From positions 16,919,514-16,983,513 of the forward strand of contig NC_056050.1 of assembly GCF_004379255.2 (NCBI RefSeq): DNA of 64,000 nucleotides, written 5' to 3'. This document shows positions 1 through 12,487 of this stretch, piece after piece. The position numbers and the translations under genes were made by a program. Within the stretch, counting starts at the first letter, position 1, and each line of letters opens with the position of its first letter. Under the pieces are notes generated by a model. That model worked only from the letters and a program-made list of their open reading frames with translations. It was not told the DNA's origin and searched no databases. This stretch comes from Salvia splendens (taxonomy: Eukaryota; Streptophyta; Magnoliopsida; Lamiales; Lamiaceae).

Positions 1-118
1 CTTGTTATCTTGTAATCAGTAGAACCAACAATCGCAAGACGAGATAACTTGCTTTTGAAGGGTTTTTGACCTCTAAACTGAACTTAAAATTTCGAAACTT
101 AATACACCTTTGCTGGAG

Positions 119-3100
119 ATGTCGACGGAATCCAACACCACCGCTACCGCCACCACCGTCGCCATTCCTTCAACCATGGCGACCACTGGACCTGTCAACA
201 CGTCGTCGATTCCGACGATGATGCCCACTCCCGGGCGCTATCCTTCTTCCTCAACAACCCCTTGGGAGTTCGTTAACCCCCTTGGCTCACTGGTGGATCC
301 ACTTCGAGTGGGTCGGTTGGTTCCACTTTGAGTGGTTCCTTCGGGTCCTTTAATGGATCGAGTGCTGGGGCCTTCGGGTCTCACACGGGTGTTGGGGCCT
401 TCGGGTCTCACACGAATGCTGGGGCCTTCGGGTCTCATGCGGGTGCTAGTCCCTTCGGGGCTGGTACAACCATGGCGGGCTCTATGCCCAACATGAATGG
501 TGGGGGCTCTATGCCCAACCATGTTGTTGGCTCCTTCGGGGGCAACAGAATTGGTTCATTCCAAGGACCAAGTGCGGCACCTATGGCACCAAGAATGATT
601 CCACCTGCCGAGAAGCCACCAAAGTTTGGAGGATCTGACTTCAAGCGGTGGTACCAGAAGATGTTGTTCTACTTGACAACATTGGGCGTCGCCAACTTCC
701 TCACGGAGAACGAGCCGCCCGCGCCAAGCGACCAAGAGACTAGGCTCGAAGTCATGGCGGACTATGAGGCTTGGAGAAAAGGGGATTATCTATGTAAAAA
801 CTTTATTTTAAGTGCATTAGATGATAGCCTCTATAATGTATACTCCAATGTAACCACATCTAAACAAATGTGGGAAAGCCTAGAGAAGAAATATAGCATA
901 GACAATGCTGCAGGGACTGAACAGGTTGTAGCATCCAAGTTTATGGACTACAAGATGGTCGACTCTCGACCCATCATGGAGCAAGTCCAAGAGCTCCAAA
1001 TGATCATCCACTCCTTAGTGGCTGAAGGGATGACCTTGCCCGATAAGTTCCTAAGGTGCACGATCATTGACAAACTCCCTCCAAGTTGGAAGGACTTCAA
1101 GAGTTATCTCAAGCACAAGCGAAAGCAGATGACCCTTGAAGACTTGATCGTGAAGTTGCGCATTGAGGCCGACGTGCGCAAAAGTGATCAAAAGGCTAAG
1201 GGCTTCACCCCAAATGAAGCCAAAGCCAACCTGTTGGAGCGGGGCGGTCCCTCCAACAAACGCCCTCGCCCAAACCGTCCAAACGACAAAGGGAAGGGAA
1301 AGCAGCCTTCAAAGAAGTTTGAAGGCGACTGCTACAAATGTGGCAAACCGGGCCACTTTGCCAAAGACTTGCCGCAGCAAGAAGAAGAAGCCGGCAGCCC
1401 ACGTCGTTGAGAAGGAGTTCAAGGACTGGGATGAGAACGACCTCATTGCAGTGGTCACTGAAGAGGTTAACCTTGTTGATAACAAGGGAGGCTGGTACAT
1501 CGACACCGGCGCTACTGCTCATGTTTGCTCCGACAGGAGCAAGTTTGCCTCCTACACGGCTGTTGAAGGAAGGAAAATCAACATGGGGAATCAAGCATCA
1601 TCTGAAATCCTCGGCGTTGGCAACGTGATTCTCATGATGACGTCTGGCGTCACAATCACTTTGAAGGGTGTGCTGCATGTCCCGGACATCCGCAAGAACC
1701 TAGTGTCAGGATCAATACTAGTTAATAAGGGGTTTAAACTTGTATTTGAGTCTGATAGGTTTGTCTTGTATAAGTTTGGAAAATCCCTCGGAAAAGGTTA
1801 TGTAACCGATGGGCTTTTCAAGCTTAGTGTAGCAACTCGCAGTGTTGCAAAGCCATTGGCTAATAATAATAAAGCATCTACTTCCTCTTATTTGACTGAG
1901 TCTTCAAATTTGTGGCATTGTAGATTGGGACATGTAAATTCAAAAGCCATTAAAAGATTAGTAAATTTAGACTTACTAAAGGCTAATGAATTGAATATCC
2001 AAGATAAATGTGAAATTTGTCTTGAAGCAAAAACGACTAAGTTGCCGTTTCACTCGGTTGAACGAAGCACAAAACCCCTTGAATTAATTCACACGGATGT
2101 ATGTGATTTAAAGATGGTGCAAACAAGAGGTGGTAAAAAGTACTTTATCACTTTCATAGATGATTGCACAAGGTATTGCTACATTTATCTTTTAAGAAGT
2201 AAAGATGAATCAATAGAAGCGTTCAAAAATTATAAGAACGAGGTTGAGAATCAACTTGGTTGTAAAATCAAAATGATTCGAAGCGATAGAGGAGGCGAAT
2301 ATGTAGCCCCGTTTGAGGAGTTATGCAACGCAAGTGGTATAATTCATCAAACAACTGCTCCATATTCACCACAATCTAATGGTGTTGCAGAACGCAAAAA
2401 TCGAACTCTAAAAGAGATGATGAATGCACTGCTTCTAACTTCAGGATTACCACATAACATGTGGGGCGAAGCTGTTTTGACAGCCAACTATATCTTGAAT
2501 AAGATCCCTCTCAAAGGAAAAGATGTCACTCCTTATGAGTTGTGGAAGGGAAGGAAGCCATCCTACAAATACCTCAAAGTGTGGGGGTGTTTGGCAAAGG
2601 TGATGGTTCCTCCACCCAAAGAAGTTACAATCGGACCTAAGACGGTTGATTGCATCTTCATTGGATATGCACTTAACAGTAGTGCATATCGATTTGTTGT
2701 TCACAAGTCTGAAATATCGACTATCACAGTAGGAACAACAATTGAGTCGAGGAATGCTGTATTTCTCGAAAATACATTTCATTGCAAAGACAAGGAAAAA
2801 GTCTCAACCAATTCTGAGACAAGAATTGAAGAAGCCACTAGTTCTAAACAAGTGGAAGAAGAAGCCACTAGTTCTAAATCAGCGGATGAGGAACCTAAAT
2901 CGCGCAAGCGTTCAAGGCCCGATCCGAATGATACAGTACTAAGACGTGGTAATAGGGTCAGAACGCCAAAAACATTTGGTCCTGACTACATTGCTTTTAT
3001 GCTAGATGAAGAACCGACATCTATAAAAGTAGCTTTCGATGGCCCAGACGGGTTGCATTGGAAAGAAGCTGTTCAAAGCGAAATTGATTCAATTTTGCTA

Positions 3101-4552
3101 AACCACACGTGGGTGTTGGTTGATCTACCTGAAGGTGCAAAACCTCTAGGTTGCAAATGGGTCCTTAAAAGGAAATTTAAGGCCGATGGAACAGTTGATA
3201 AGTATAAAGCCCGACTAGTAGTAAAGGGTTTTAAACAAAAGGAAGGACATGACTTCTTCGATACATACTCACCTGTAACGAGGATTACTTCCATCCGCGT
3301 GCTTCTCGCGATTGCTGCATTGCACAATCTTGAGATTCACCAAATGGATGTAAAGACCGCGTTTCTGAATGGTGAACTCGAAGATGAAATCTATATGGAA
3401 TAACCTGAAGGTTTTGTAGTACCTGGACAAGAGAAAAAGGTCTGCAAACTGGTTAAATCCCTCTATGGATTGAAACAAGCGCCATTGCAATGGCACTTGA
3501 AGTTTGATAATGTGATGTTATCAAATGGGTTTAAAATCAACGAGTGCGACAAATGTGTCTACATCAAGAGCACTAATAACGGTCATGTTATAGTGTGTCT
3601 CTACGTTGATGATATGTTAATCTTGGATAGCAACACTCAAGTAATTAACGATACAAAGGCCATGTTAAAGAGAAACTTTGACATGAAAGACATGGGTCTA
3701 GCCGATGTAATTCTTGGAATGAAGATTCTAAGAACGAATGATGGAATCATCTTAACACAATCACATTATGTTGAGAAGATATTGAATAAATTCAAAGCCT
3801 ATGATGGCGCGCCGGTTAAGACTCCAATTGAACTCGACGTTCACTTGAGCAAGAACAAAGGCGAGCCCGTTGCTCAAGAAGAGTATGCACGGGTCATCGG
3901 GTGCATTATGTACTTGACTAATTGCACTCGACCTGACATCGCTTGTGCCGTGAACAAGTTGAGTCGTTACACGAGCAATCCAAGCAAAGAGCATTGGAGA
4001 GCTCTTGTAAGGGTTTTGAGATATTTAAAACATACTCAAAATTATGGGCTACGCTTCTCGAGATACCCCCCGGTACTTGAAGGGTACTGTGATGCCAATT
4101 GGATATCTGATAATAGAGACTCACTTTCGACAAGTGGATACGTCTTTACTATTGGAGGTGGTGCTGTATCGTGGAAATCCACAAAACAGACATGTATAGC
4201 CCGATCAACAATGGAATCGGAGTTCATTGCCTTGGATAAGGCTGGTGAGGAAGCCGAGTGGCTTAAGAACTTCCTTGAAGATATTCCATTTCTGTCTAAA
4301 CCAGTGCCACCAGTGCTAATCCACTGCGATAGCCAAGCGGCTATTGGAAGGGCAAATAATGGTTTCTATAACGGTAAGTCTCGACACATACGTCGTCGAC
4401 ATAACACCGTGAGACATTTGATCACAACTGGCGTGATTACAATTGACTATGTGAAGTCAATAGATAATCTAGCGGATCCGCTAACCAAAGGGTTAAACCG
4501 TGATCAAATGAATAAGTTGCTAGAGGGAATGTGTTTGAAATCCACAAACTAA
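119..4552 (+). pseudogene. gag-pol polyprotein of copia copy A, disrupted
   Basis: This would encode the single gag-pol polyprotein of a copia element. In order it shows: a Gly/Ser-rich gag head; a gag core with a CCHC knuckle ([13 protein letters not shown], about 1330-1370); a protease (DTGATAH, about 1502-1522); an integrase with HHCC motif (LWHCRLGH, about 1912; CEICLEAK) and DDE residues ([24 protein letters not shown]); a reverse transcriptase with YVDD at 3602-3613; and an RNase H ending near 4552. Compared with copy B it lacks one G near 284, has an extra T at 1369-1370 that breaks the reading just before the last knuckle Cys, and carries a TAA at 3401-3403 where B has a Gln codon. 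I chose the ATG at 119 because it heads the same frame in both copies. No full-length product can be made. Confidence 0.93.
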
Positions 4553-5114
4553 AGAATTGTCATAGTTGTAACCCAACCATGATGACTGGAGATCCCAAGA
4601 ACTTGGTTCAAAGGGACAACTAAGCTATGAGAGTTCATGGAAAACACTCAAACCATATCTATTCCCTAAGAGCAATAGAGTGTTGGAGAACTTGCCTAGT
4701 GGTAAAGGCTAAGTCTATGACTTTTAATGGTTCTTAAAGATCTCAAAGAGATGGAGTTCTCAAAGAGACCAAGTATGGCAAGGTACTTGACTAAGAATCA
4801 CCTATGTAAGTGCGAAGTGTGGTCGCTTCATAAAACGTACTTATGAATCCAAAGTGGTGTCCAAGACCGCAATGGACACAAAACATGAGAACGGATGAGG
4901 TTGAGGTGTTTAAGCGTTAACACCATTGTCTCGGTGCACGCCGTGGGGGATTAGTTCAAAGCATCGCGCTACTAAGCCGCCTGTGTATCCGATGGTGTCG
5001 ACTATGGAGGGTTCAAAGTCAACAACTACCTATCCTTATGCTTATATACCTCTCGATGGTTGAGCTTATGTCTGCATGCATATGCATTTGGCTATTTCCA
5101 CTCATGTGGGGGAT

Positions 5115-6263
5115 TGTAAAAATCATGGATTAAATATGTCCGGTCAATGGTTTTGACCAAAGAATAAATGTGACGAGACATTTAATTTTGTGAAATTAAA
5201 TGATATAGCGTCGATCTACATTTTACGTAGATAAATGTAGTATATTCACTTTCTCAAATCCGATTTCCGGTGAGTGAGAAATAGTGGATTAAAGTTGGGC
5301 ATAATTAACTTTTAATTAAAGCTTGGAGCATGTGCTAAGGGAATAATTAACTAGTGTTAATTATCCCACATTGGAAGATTAATACATCTTTAATGTGTTT
5401 AAATTAAGTGACTTTATGTTACTTAATAATTATAGTGGATCAATATGGGTGAAAAAGCCCACACGCGCGCGCCGCCGCCGCCGCCCGCCCCGCCCGAGCC
5501 CGAGCCCGAGCCCGTGCTCGTGCTCGTGGGCGTGGGCGCGGGCCGCGGGCCTCGGGCCCTGGGCCCGAGCCCGAGCCCGAGCCCGATCCCGATCTCGATC
5601 TTGATCTTGGGCTTGGGCTTGGATCTTGGCAATTGGTCTTTGGGTGGTCTTTGGGCTTGGGGCTTGGCCCAAACTATTCTTTTTGGACCACCGCCGAGTC
5701 AGCAATCCAAGTGGCTTGACACGTCGTCAAGCGAGGCACAGTCATGGCTGCCACGTGAGAAATCCACACACTCCACATGCGATAGGCACACGCCTGCCAC
5801 ACGCTCGTAACCGACGGCGGTTACGAATCTGCCATGATGAGCCTTCATGGCTCGGTTGACCCTGCATGGTGGCTTGGCCTATAAATAGGCTAGCCATACC
5901 ACTGCATTAGGACACACAATTCCAAGCATTCTCTGCATCATAAGCTCTCTCCCTCTCTGCATTGTCCTTCTGTCGAAGCTCTGCCCTCTCCTACATCCAG
6001 TTCGCCGGAGCTCTACTGATTGCGGTGCTGCATCAATAGAGACGTAGCCGTTTTACCTTTGGGGACGACACGCCAAACCGAAGAGCACTACCGGGGCGTA
6101 TCTCGTCTTGCGGGAAAAGGCCTCCTCGACTCGGCTAAACTTAGTTCACGGTTCTTTGTTTCGAATTCTTACGTTGTAATTTCATTTAGTTCAGATGCTC
6201 ATTTTCTTTCTTTTGGGTTATATTACGCCCGGTCTTGTTATCTTGTAATCAGTAGAACCAACA
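5115..6263 (+). repeat. Shared LTR between copia copies A and B (1149 bp)
   Basis: This LTR is the 3' LTR of copy A and also the 5' LTR of copy B. It starts tgtaaaaatc and ends ccaaca. It contains a GC-rich simple-repeat block (about 5460-5625, built from cccgag and cttggg hexamers) and a promoter region around 5750-5890. It differs from the downstream LTR (11347-12465) mainly in the length and unit of that block, plus scattered substitutions. Confidence 0.93.
5713..5889 (+). promoter_or_regulatory. LTR promoter: TATA box with upstream palindromes and G-box
   Basis: A TATA box (ctataaatagg, 5879-5889) lies in the 3' half of the LTR. Upstream are an inverted repeat (cgtaaccg..cggttacg, 5806-5825) that presents two MYB-type AACCG cores back to back, a G-box cacgtg (5752-5757), an inverted repeat cttgac..gtcaag (about 5717-5733) and a W-box-like ttgacc near 5856. 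Such sites often occur in stress-responsive plant LTRs; that these function here is inference. The downstream LTR carries the same set, with its TATA at 12081-12091 and palindrome at 12008-12027. Confidence 0.55.
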
Positions 6264-6351
6264 ATCGCAAGACGAGATAACTTGCTTTTGAAGGGTTTTT
6301 GACCTCTAAACTGAACTTAAAATTTCGAAACTTAATACACCTTTGCTGGAG

Positions 6352-9300
6352 ATGTCGACGGAATCCAACACCACCGCTACCGCCACCACCGTCGCCATTC
6401 CTTCAACCATGGCGACCACTGGACCTGTCAACACGTCGTCGATTCCGACGATGATGCCCACTCCCGGGCGCTATCCTTCTTCCTCAACAACCCCTTGGGA
6501 GTTCGTTAACCCCCTTGGGCTCACTGGTGGATCCACTTCGAGTGGGTCGGTTGGTTCCACTTTGAGTGGTTCCTTCGGGTCCTTTAATGGATCGAGTGCT
6601 GGGGCCTTCGGGTCTCACACGGGTGTTGGGGCCTTCGGGTCTCACACGAATGCTGGGGCCTTCGGGTCTCATGCGGGTGCTAGTCCCTTCGGGGCTGGTA
6701 CGACCATGGCGGGCTCTATGCCCAACATGAATGGTGGGGGCTCTATGCCCAACCATGTTGTTGGCTCCTTCGGGGGCAACGGAATTGGTTCATTCCAAGG
6801 ACCAAGTGCGGCACCTATGGCACCAAGAATGATTCCACCTGCCGAGAAGCCACCAAAGTTTGGAGGATCTGACTTCAAGCGGTGATACCAGAAGATGTTG
6901 TTCTACTTGACAACATTGGGCGTCGCCAACTTCCTCACGGAGAACGAGCCGCCCGCGCCAAGCGACCAAGAGACTAGGCTCGAAGTCATGGCGGACTATG
7001 AGGCTTGGAGAAAAGGGGATTATCTATGTAAAAACTTTATTTTAAGTGCATTAGATGATAGCCTCCATAATGTATACTCCAATGTAACCACATCTAAACA
7101 AATGTGGGAAAGCCTAGAGAAGAAATATAGCATAGACAATGCTGCAGGGACTGAACAGGTTGTAGCATCCAAGTTTATGGACTACAAGATGGTCGACTCT
7201 CGACCCATCATGGAGCAAGTCCAAGAGCTCCAAATGATCATCCACTCCTTAGTGGCTGAAGGGATGACCTTGCCCGATAAGTTCCTAAGGTGCACGATCA
7301 TTGACAAACTCCCTCCAAGTTGGAAGGACTTCAAGAGTTATCTCAAGCACAAGCGAAAGCAGATGACCCTTGAAGACTTGATCGTGAAGTTGCGCATTGA
7401 GGCCGACGTGCGCAAAAGTGATCAAAAGGCTAAGGGCTTCACCCCAAATGAAGCCAAAGCCAACCTGTTGGAGCGGGGCGGTCCCTCCAACAAACGCCCT
7501 CGCCCAAACCGTCCAAACGACAAAGGGAAGGGAAAGCAGCCTTCAAAGAAGTTTGAAGGCGACTGCTACAAATGTGGCAAACCGGGCCACTTTGCCAAAG
7601 ACTGCCGCAGCAAGAAGAAGAAGCCGGCAGCCCACGTCGTTGAGAAGGATTTCAAGGACTGGGATGAGAACGACCTCATTGCAGTGGTCACTGAAGAGGT
7701 TAACCTTGTTGATAACAAGGGAGGCTGGTACAATCGACACCGGCGCTACTGCTCATGTTTGCTCCGACAGGAGCAAGTTTGCCTCCTACACGGCTGATGA
7801 AGGAAGGAAAATCAACATGGGGAATCAAGCATCGTCTGAAATCCTCGGCGTTGGCAACGTGATTCTCATGATGACGTCTGGCGTCACAATCACTTTGAAG
7901 GATGTGCTGCATGTCCCGGACATCCGCAAGAACCTAGTGTCAGGATCAATACTAGTTAATAAGGGGTTTAAACTTGTATTTGAGTCTGATAGGTTTGTCT
8001 TGTATAAGTTTGGAAAATCCCTCGGAAAAGGTTATGTAACCGATGGGCTTTTCAAGCTTAGTGTAGCAACTCGCAGTGTTGCAAAGCCATTGGCCAATAA
8101 TAATAAAGCATCTACTTCCTCTTATTTGACCGAGTCTTCAAATTTGTGGCATTGTAGATTGGGACATGTAAATTCAAAAGCCATTAAAAGATTAGTAAAT
8201 TTAGACTTACTAAAGGCTAATGAATTGGATATCCAAGATAAATGTGAAATTTGTCTTGAAGCAAAAATGACTAAGTTGCCGTTTCACTCGGTTGAACGAA
8301 GCACAAAACCCCTTGAATTAATTCACACGGATGTATGTGATTTAAAGATGATGCAAACAAGAGGTGGTAAAAAGTACTTTATCACTTTCATAGATGATTG
8401 CACAAGGTATTGCTACATTTATCTTTTAAGAAGTAAAGATGAAGCAATAGAAGCGTTCAAAAATTATAAGAACGAGGTTGAGAATCAACTTGGTTGTAAA
8501 ATCAAAATGATTCGAAGCGATAGAGGAGGTGAATATGTAGCCCCGTTTGAGGAGTTATGCAACGCAAGTGGTATAATTCATCAAACAACTGCTCCATATT
8601 CACCACAATCTAATGGTGTTGCAGAACGCAAAAATCGAACTCTAAAAGAGATGATGAATGCACTGCTTCTAACTTCAGGATTACCACATAACGTGTGGGG
8701 GGAAGCTGTTTTGACAGCCAACTATATCTTGAATAAGATCCCTCTCAAAGGAAAAGATGTCACTCCTTATGAGTTGTGGAAGGGAAGGAAGCCATCCTAC
8801 AAATACCTCAAAGTGTGGGGGTGTTTGGCAAAGGTGATGGTTCCTCCACCCAGAGAAGTTACAATCGGACCTAAGACGGTTGATTGCATCTTCATTGGAT
8901 ATGCACTTAACAGTAGTGCATATCGATTTGTTGTTCACAAGTCTGAAATATCGACTATCACAGTAGGAACAACAATTGAGTCGAGGAATGCTGTATTTCT
9001 CGAAAATACATTTCCTTGCAAAGACAAGGAAAAAGTCTCAACCAATTCTGAGACAAGAATTGAAGAAGCCACTAGTTCTAAACAAGTGGAAGAAGAAGCC
9101 ACTAGTTCTAAATCAGCGGATGAGGAACCTAAATCGCGCAAGCGTTCAAGGCCCGATCCGAATGATACAGTACTAAGACGTGGTAATAGGGTCAGAACGC
9201 CAAAAACATTTGGTCCTGACTACATTGCTTTTATGCTAGATGAAGAACCGACATCTATAAAAGTAGCTTTCGATGGCCCAGACGGGTTGCATTGGAAAGA

Positions 9301-10678
9301 AGCTGTTCAAAGCGAAATTGATTCAATTTTGCTAAACCACACTTGGGTGTTGGTTGATCTACCTGAAGGTGCAAAACCTCTAGGTTGCAAATGGGTCCTT
9401 AAAAGGAAATTTAAGGCCGATGAAACAGTTGATAAGTATAAAGCCCGACTAGTAGTAAAGGGTTTTAAACAAAAGGAAGGACATGACTTCTTCGATACAT
9501 ACTCACCTGTAACGAGGATTACTTCCATCCGCGTGCTTCTCGCGATTGCTGCATTGCACAATCTTGAGATTCACCAAATGGATGTAAAGACCGCGTTTCT
9601 GAATGGTGAACTCGAAGATGAAATCTATATGGAACAACCTGAAGGTTTTGTAGTACCTGGACAAGAGAAAAAGGTCTGCAAACTGGTTAAATCCCTCTAT
9701 GGATTGAAACAAGCGCCATTGCAATGGCACTTGAAGTTTGATAATGTGATGTTATCAAATGGGTTTAAAATCAACGAGTGCGACAAATGTGTCTACATCA
9801 AGAGCACTAATAACGGTCATGTTATAGTGTGTCTCTACGTTGATGATATGTTAATCTTGGGTAGCAACACTCAAGTAATTAACGATACAAAGGCCATGTT
9901 AAAGAGAAACTTTGACATGAAAGACATGGGTCTAGCCGATGTAATTCTTGGAATGAAGATTCTAAGAACGAATGATGGAATCATCTTAACACAATCACAT
10001 TATGTTGAGAAGATATTGAATAAATTCAAAGCCTATGATGGCGCGCCGGTTAAGACTCCAATTGAACTCGACGTTCACTTGAGCAAGAACAAAGGCGAGC
10101 TCGTTGCTCAAGAAGAGTATGCACGGGTCATCGGGTGCATTATGTACTTGACTAATTGCACTCGACCTGGCATCGCTTGTGCCGTGAACAAGTTGAGTCG
10201 TTACACGAGCAATCCAAGCAAAGAGCATTGGAGAGCTCTTGTAAGGGTTTTGAGATATTTAAAACATACTCAAAATTATGGGCTACGCTTCTCGAGATAC
10301 TCCTCGGTACTTGAAGGGTACTGTGATGCCAATTGGATATCTGATAATAGAGACTCACTTTCGACAAGTGGATACGTCTTTACTATTGGGGGTGGTGCTG
10401 TATCGTGGAAATCCACAAAACAGACATGTATAGCCCGATCAACAATGGAATCGGAGTTCATTGCCTTGGATAAGGCTGGTGAGGAAGCCGAGTGGCTTAA
10501 GAACTTCCTTGAAGATATTCCATTTCTGTCTAAACCAGTGCCACCAGTGCTAATCCACTGCGATAGCCAAACGGCTATTGGAAGGGCAAATAATGGTTTC
10601 TATAACGGTAAGTCTCGACACATACGTCGACGACATAACACCGTGAGACTTGATCACAACTGGCGTGATTACAATTGA
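6352..10678 (+). pseudogene. gag-pol polyprotein of copia copy B, disrupted
   Basis: It has the same domain order as copy A. The gag frame from ATG 6352 meets a TGA at 6883-6885 where A has a Trp codon. Gag then reads on with an intact CCHC knuckle (about 7564-7605). An extra A at about 7732 shifts the frame just before the protease DTG motif. The pol frame then runs unbroken through integrase and reverse transcriptase (YVDD at 9836-9847) into RNase H. There a 2-bp deletion near 10648 puts the last part out of frame, and it ends at 10678 instead of at the position matching A's natural stop (about 10784). The long open pol frame shows recent origin. The element cannot make a full polyprotein. 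Confidence 0.93.
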
Positions 10679-11346
10679 CTATGTGAAGTCAATAGATAAT
10701 CTAGCGGATCCGCTAACCAAAGGGTTAAACCGTGATCAAATGAATAAGTTGCTAGAGGGAATGGGTTTGAAATCCACAAACTAAAGAATTGTCATAGTGG
10801 TAACCCAACCATGATGACTGGAGATCCCAAGAACTTGGTTCAAAGGGACAACTAAGCTATGAGAGTTCATGGAAAACACTCAAACCATATCTATTCCCTA
10901 AGAGCAATAGAGTGTTGGAGAACTTGCCTAGTGGTAAAGGCTAAGTCTATGACTTTTAATGGTTCTTAAAGATCTCAAAGAGATGGAGTTCTCAAAGAGA
11001 CCAAGTATGGCAAGGTACTTGACTAAGAATCACCTATGTAAGTGCGAAGTGTGGTCGCTTCATAAAACGTACTTATGAATCCAAAGTGGTGTCCAAGACC
11101 GCAATGGACACAAAACGTGAGAACGGATGAGGTTGAGGTGTTTAAGCGTTAACACCATTGTCTCGGTGCACGCCGTGGGGGATTAGTTCAAAGCATCGCG
11201 CTACTAAGCCGCCTGTGTATCCGATGGTGTCGACTATGGAGGGTTCAAAGTCAACAACTACCTATCCTTATGCTTATATACCTCTCGAGGGTTGAGCTTA
11301 TGTCTGCATGCATATGCATTTGGCTATTTCCACTCATGTGGGGGAT

Positions 11347-12465
11347 TGTAAAAATCATGGATTAAATATGCCCGGTCAATGGTTTTGACCAAAGAATAAA
11401 TGTGACGAGACATTTAATTTTGTGAAATTAAATGATATAGCGTCGATCTACATTTTACGTAGATAAATGTAGTATATTCACTTTCTCAAATCCGATTTCC
11501 GGTGAGTGAGAAATAGTGGATTAAAGTTGGGCATAATTAGCTTTTAATTAAAGCTTGGAGCATGTGCTTAGGGCATAATTAACTAGTGTTAATTATCCCA
11601 CATTGGAAGATTAATACATCTTTAATGTGTTTAAATTAAGTGACTTTATGTTACTTAATAATTATAGTGGATCAATATGGGTGAAAAAGGACCACACGCG
11701 CGCACACGCGCGCGCCGCCGCCGCCGCCCGTGCTCGTGGGCTCGGGCCTCGGGCCCGGGCCCGATCCCGATCTCGATCTTGGGTTTGGGCTTGGACTTGG
11801 ACTTGGACTTGGACTTGGACTTAGATCTTGGCAATTGGTCTTTGGGTGGTCTTTGGGCTTGGGGCTTGGCCCAAACTATTCTTTTTGGACCACCGCCGAG
11901 TCAGCAATCCAAGTGGCTTGACACGTCGTCAAGCGAGGCACAGTCATGGCTGCCACGTGAGAAATCCACACACTCCACATGCGATAGGCACACGCCTGCC
12001 ACACGCTCGTAACCGACGGCGGTTACGAATCTGCCATGATGAGCCTTCATGGCTCGGTTGACCCTGCATGGTGGCTTGGCCTATAAATAGGCTAGCCATA
12101 CCACTGCATTAGGACACACAATTCCAAGCATTCTCTGCATCATAAGCTCTCTCCCTCTCTGCATTGTCCTTCTGTCGAAGCTCTGCCCTCTCCTACATCC
12201 AGTTCGCCGGAGCTCTACTGATTGCGGTGCTGCATCAATAGAGACGTAACCGTTTTACCTTTGGGGACGACACGCCAAACCGAAGAGCACTACCGGGGTG
12301 TATCTCGTCTTGCGGGAAGAGGCCTCCTCGACTCGGCTAAACTTAGTTGACGGTTCTTTGTTTCGAATTCTTACGTTGTAATTTCATTTAGTTCAGTTGC
12401 TCCTTTTCTTTCTTTTGGGTTATATTACGCCCGGTCTTGTTATCTTGTAATCAGTAGAACCAACA
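11347..12465 (+). repeat. 3' LTR of copia copy B (1119 bp)
   Basis: It matches 5115-6263 from tgtaaaaatc to ccaaca. It is 30 bp shorter, almost all in the GC-rich block (about 11690-11830). There this copy has a run of five cttgga hexamers instead of the cccgag run of the other LTR. The TATA box is at 12081-12091. The 5 bp after it (aaaat, 12466-12470) would be one half of a target-site duplication; the partner lies beyond the left edge. Confidence 0.92.
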
Positions 12466-12487
12466 AAAATGTGACTAAATTGGCCTT

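Larger units (their letters stand above)
1..6263 (+). mobile_element. Ty1/copia LTR retrotransposon, copy A (5' LTR cut by window edge)
   Basis: Copy A has the last 30 bp of its 5' LTR at 1-30, an internal region at 31-5114 and a complete 3' LTR at 5115-6263. The domain order PR-INT-RT-RNaseH makes it Ty1/copia. The 3' LTR begins tgtaaaaatc directly after a polypurine run (tcatgtggggga, about 5103-5113) and ends ccaaca, so it has the usual TG..CA ends. The same LTR serves as the 5' LTR of copy B, so A and B form a tandem array. About 560 bp of non-coding sequence lies between the pol stop (4552) and the 3' LTR. The coding region is dead (see the gag-pol entry). The left target-site duplication lies outside the window. 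Confidence 0.95.
6264..12465 (+). mobile_element. Ty1/copia LTR retrotransposon, copy B (shares its 5' LTR with copy A)
   Basis: The internal region is 6264-11346 and the 3' LTR is 11347-12465. With the shared LTR at 5115-6263 it makes a full element. Its internal sequence is nearly the same as copy A, with only scattered substitutions and indels, so the two are close relatives. It carries its own distinct inactivating lesions. No short flanking duplication separates A and B. That fits an array formed by unequal recombination between LTRs rather than two independent insertions. Confidence 0.95.

Noticed and set aside
5395..5859. Overlapping long frames on both strands in the GC-rich LTR block (also 11627-12061)
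   Set aside because: They are low-complexity translations of hexamer repeats (Pro-Glu, Ala-Arg, Gly-Leu runs) inside an LTR and differ between copies.
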